Shown: one piece after another, positions 7,118 through 13,375 of the stretch
Layout: each line of letters begins with the position of its first letter
Position numbering within the stretch: position 1 is the first letter of the stretch
DNA from: Beroe ovata
Lineage: Eukaryota; Ctenophora; Nuda; Beroida; Beroidae
DNA: 13,375 nt
Assembly (NCBI GenBank): GCA_946803715.1
Contig: CAMPET010000004.1
Coordinates: 640,561-653,935, forward strand
Direction of reading: 5' to 3'
Translations under genes and position numbers: made by a program
The notes under the pieces: generated by a model
Seen by the model: the letters and a program-made list of their open reading frames with translations, nothing else
What the model was told of the DNA's origin: nothing
Database searches by the model: none

Positions 7118-7751
7118 GTCAGATACAAATTATTCAATAGAAGATAAGAGCATTGTAGGATTTAACCCTACCGTCGGTGCGCGCAATTTTCATTCCGCCC
7201 GCAAGGGTAGGGTGAAATCCTACAAATAAGAGCAATGTCTTACTATTAACTGGTGTCTCAATCAAGCTAGGTGTCCAAACACAGATTCACAATGCTCACT
7301 ACTCAATAAGGGAGAACCAAAATATTCATACCGAATATTTATTTTGCCTGCATATTCATAAGAATAGTCCCACTGTCCCATGAGTGCTTACTCATATAGA
7401 TTAATTTTACACTAAAATTGAAAAGTAGCATTTTTGTGCACACGTTGTGTGCGGCGCGGCGCGCCCTGTTCTACTCAGTGAAATGGACATGAACTGAAAA
7501 GTCGTACACGGAGACGTGCAGCGCGCGCGGAGTATTTGGGTTATGCAGCGCGGGAACAAGTATTTTACGAAGGCCTTCGATCCGGGCGGCGCGCGCACCA
7601 CGCGCAAGAAACAGGCTAGGTCATGAAACATCTCGCAAAATAATTAGTTAATTAATTATTAATGAATAATTAAATAAAATAAACTTTTAATTTTGTGTTA
7701 GAGCATTTCAGCACTTGATATGCTTACACTTTCCTTGTCTTAATCAATGTG
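7117..7751. repeat. Long repeat A (about 635 bp)
   Basis: It starts AGTCAGATACAAAT and ends TTAATCAATGTG, as does copy B at 7881-8397. Shared blocks include AATATTCATACCGAATATT and TTACTCATATAGATTAATTTT. Copy A additionally carries a 73-bp inserted element (7153-7225). It has module X (7436-7559, GTGCACACGTT to GGGAACAA) before module Y (7566-7615, TACGAAGGCCTTCGAT to AAGAAACAGG). No protein-coding content is seen. Confidence 0.9.
7153..7225. mobile_element. 73-bp foldback miniature transposon (MITE-like) with 9-bp target duplication
   Basis: Terminal inverted repeats start TTGTAGGATTT and continue ACCCTACC with one A/C mismatch; the right end is the reverse complement. The loop contains GTCGGTGCGCGC. 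The element is flanked by identical 9-bp sequences ATAAGAGCA at 7144-7152 and 7226-7234. The related copy B has a single ATAAGAGCA at 7908-7916, which is an empty site. A 9-bp duplication is known for Mutator-like and some Merlin-like elements; the superfamily is an inference. It has no coding capacity. Confidence 0.9.
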
Positions 7752-7847
7752 TTGTAGGATTTTACCCTATCGTCGGTGCACGCGATTTTCAATCTTTGGA
7801 TGTCTTTTCAATCTTTGGATGTTTTTTCAATCTTTGGATGTCTACAA
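7752..7847. mobile_element. Related foldback element, variant with internal triplication
   Basis: The left end, TTGTAGGATTTTACCCTA then TCGTCGGTGCACGC, matches the 73-bp element, including its loop. The right end is only CTACAA (7842-7847). Between them are three 19-bp tandem units, TTTTCAATCTTTGGATGTC (7786-7804, 7805-7823, 7824-7842), with one base changed in the second. No target duplication is seen, and an N follows at 7867. It may be a chimera or a family member with an expanded core. Confidence 0.7.
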
Positions 7848-7880
7848 AAGTTTTGGTCCTGACAAANATTATTTATTTAT

Positions 7881-8397
7881 AGTCAGATACAAATCATTCA
7901 ATAGAAGATAAGAGCAATGTCTTGCTAGTTGCTATTCACTGGTGTACCTCAATCAAGGTATGCAAAGCCAGATTCACAATGCTCACTACTCCATTAGGGA
8001 GAACCATAACCAGAATATTCATACCGAATATTTGCTTTGCCTGCATATTCAAAAAACAGTCCCAGTGCAAGTGCTTACTCATATAGATTAATTTTTGCAC
8101 TAGAATTGAAAAATAGCATCTTACGAAGGCCTTCGATGAAAGCGCGCGCGCCGCGCGCAAGAAACAGGTCAGGTTAAATCTGCAAACAAAATAATTGAAT
8201 AAATAATTATGTGCACACGTTGAGCGCCCCTATTCTACTTAGTGAACTAAAAAGTCGTAGAAACCACGGAGACGCGCAGCGCGCGCGGAGTATTTGGGTC
8301 ACGCAGCGCGGGAACAAATAATTAAATAAAATAATCTTTTGTGTTACCGCATTTCAGCACTGGATATGCTTACACTTTCCTTGTGTTAATCAATGTG
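7881..8397. repeat. Long repeat B (about 517 bp)
   Basis: This is the second copy of repeat A, with the same start and end blocks but no MITE. Modules are in the opposite order: Y (8122-8168) precedes X (8211-8317). CG-rich palindromes such as CGAAGGCCTTCG (8124-8135; 7568-7579 in copy A) are retained. Confidence 0.9.
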
Positions 8398-8949
8398 ATA
8401 TTGTTACTTATGCTGTAAAAAACTGCAAAAATGAAGGTTATTTTAATTGACAACTTAATTTATGTTGACTCTCTTTTCTTTTGAGTTTCCTCCTTATCCA
8501 GTTCTTGGTCAATGGTCACGATCTCAAAATTACCTTTCTAGTGAATCATTACATTCACTTGGATTAGATAGGAATGTGTAGTGTATAAGCACTCACATAA
8601 TGTTCAGTCTAAGTTCGTGGAATCTGAATAAGATGTCTATTTCTTGCTTCAGATGATTGAACATTGTAGACAGTGATACAAAGTCAATTGAATCAAACTC
8701 CCACACTTTTTCACCACAAATCTACTGACAGTTTCAAGACATTATAGTCTCTTCTTCAGGATCGCCACAAAGTGTGGCCCTCGCTTCTCGAATTTGATTG
8801 TAATAAGTAGTGTTGATAAGTCTTTTTCTTTTTATTGAAAATTATAGCAATCCTTCAACCTACCTAGTTATGTTAACTCACTTAATTGAACTTAAGTAAA
8901 GGATTTATCTCCCTTTTTCAATATTGGATTAATCCTGAATAGGTTCAGA
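8398..8949. other. Upstream region of PRPS
   Basis: No TATA box is evident. A possible acceptor (CCTGAATAG ending at 8943) just before the PRPS ATG could join an upstream 5' UTR exon. On the minus strand, 8731-8778 contains a hairpin and a CTGAAGA..GAAAC pair discussed under findings. Another potential acceptor at 8501 might belong to the small gene starting at 6611. Confidence 0.45.
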
Positions 8950-12715
<3,766 letters not shown>

Positions 12716-12726
12716 GTAAGTAGTAG

Positions 12727-12808
12727 CACACACATACACATACACCCACACACACACACACAGTACACACCCACACACACACACACACATACATACACAC
12801 ACACACAA
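12727..12808. repeat. (CA)n microsatellite
   Basis: An interrupted CA run with CCCA, GTA and ATACAT breaks. It creates spurious His/Thr-rich and Cys/Val-rich open frames on both strands. Confidence 0.97.
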
Positions 12809-13343
12809 TTCACATACATACCCATGCATTGAAGCCTCAATCCGCATACATGTATGGGTTTTGAATGTGAGGTTTTAGCGCGATACTAAAAAATGGCCAA
12901 TGAGCTTCTGGAAGCAACTGGTTTATTTGGACGTGACCCTTCGTCCAAGATTATGATTTGCGGTATTTGATCAACTCTAATGAGATTTTATGTCTCTTTT
13001 GAACTGTCCATAGCGCTTCTCCTTATCCAAGATATCTCAAACTTGATCAAATTAGGGAAAAGTCTTTGATCTCAAATATTGGAGATATCTTCTGGAGAAA
13101 TCTCGCATACTATGAATAGAAAAATGAGTTATCTTCGTCAAGTCTTGGATGATGTTCAAAGATATCTAATGAGAAGTTAGCATGACAATCTGTTGTTTCT
13201 ATGGAAACGGTGTGGTACACTATTTCTAAAAGAGATTGTCCAATAGCAATTCTGTCCACACTATACATTCCCCTCAACATGGCTTGGAATGTTGGTAAAT
13301 TGCCCATCCTAATAACGAATTGGTGAAGTAGCATGCAATCTCC

Positions 13344-13346
<3 letters not shown>

Positions 13347-13375
<29 letters not shown>
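13347..13375. repeat. (TG)n microsatellite at right edge
   Basis: A pure TG run to the last base. The sequence stops inside it, so its length is unknown. Confidence 0.97.

Larger units (their letters stand above)
12716..13375. other. PRPS intron 7 (open-ended)
   Basis: It follows the donor GTAAGT. It includes the CA repeat at 12727-12808, two AGATATCT palindromes set in an inverted pair (AAGATATCTC near 13029 and GAGATATCTT near 13083), and a TG run at the end. The final PRPS exon was searched for and is not present. Confidence 0.7.

Noticed and set aside
13110-13334. Minus-strand 74-codon frame
   Set aside because: It has a fairly balanced composition but no recognised motif, no splice context, and lies inside the open-ended PRPS intron. 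It is kept only as an unsupported possibility.

Overview
This is eukaryotic, animal-type DNA. It has an AT-rich background, GT-AG introns that split recognisable metazoan proteins, microsatellites, foldback elements and isolated CG-rich patches. The integrin-linked kinase gene points to an animal. The compact introns, mostly about 80 to 700 bp, and the divergent repeats fit a marine invertebrate, possibly a sponge, but the species cannot be read from the sequence. Both window ends lie in CA/TG dinucleotide repeats, and four single N symbols (5399, 6923, 7867, 11037) look like unresolved bases or collapsed scaffold gaps.

Layout. 1-1497: CA repeat, a 41-bp tandem duplication and intergenic DNA with a CG-rich patch. 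1498-2545 (+): a candidate four-exon gene for a small secreted cysteine-rich peptide precursor; its third intron holds two identical tRNA-Thr(AGT) genes (2006-2079 and 2342-2415). 3053-3410: a minisatellite of period 111 bp. 3622-6306 (-): integrin-linked kinase (ILK), six exons visible, covering the ankyrin region and kinase N-lobe; one internal 96-nt exon and the whole C-lobe are absent. 6611-6674 (+): a possible first exon of a small unknown gene, head to head with ILK. 6728-8397: a duplicated repeat complex with a clear miniature transposon insertion, bounded by two Ns in a way that suggests an extra haplotype copy or a misplaced contig. 8950-12715 (+): ribose-phosphate pyrophosphokinase (PRPS), seven exons coding residues 1-288 without any gap relative to human PRPS1; the last exon, about 30 residues, lies beyond the window. 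12716-13375: PRPS intron with CA and TG repeats.

The genes are not an operon. PRPS is cytosolic PRPP synthesis for nucleotide and NAD production. ILK is an integrin adhesion scaffold. The tRNAs serve translation. The least familiar items are the secreted-peptide candidate hosting tRNA genes in an intron, and an ILK whose glycine-rich loop looks intact although the loop is degenerate in bilaterian ILKs.
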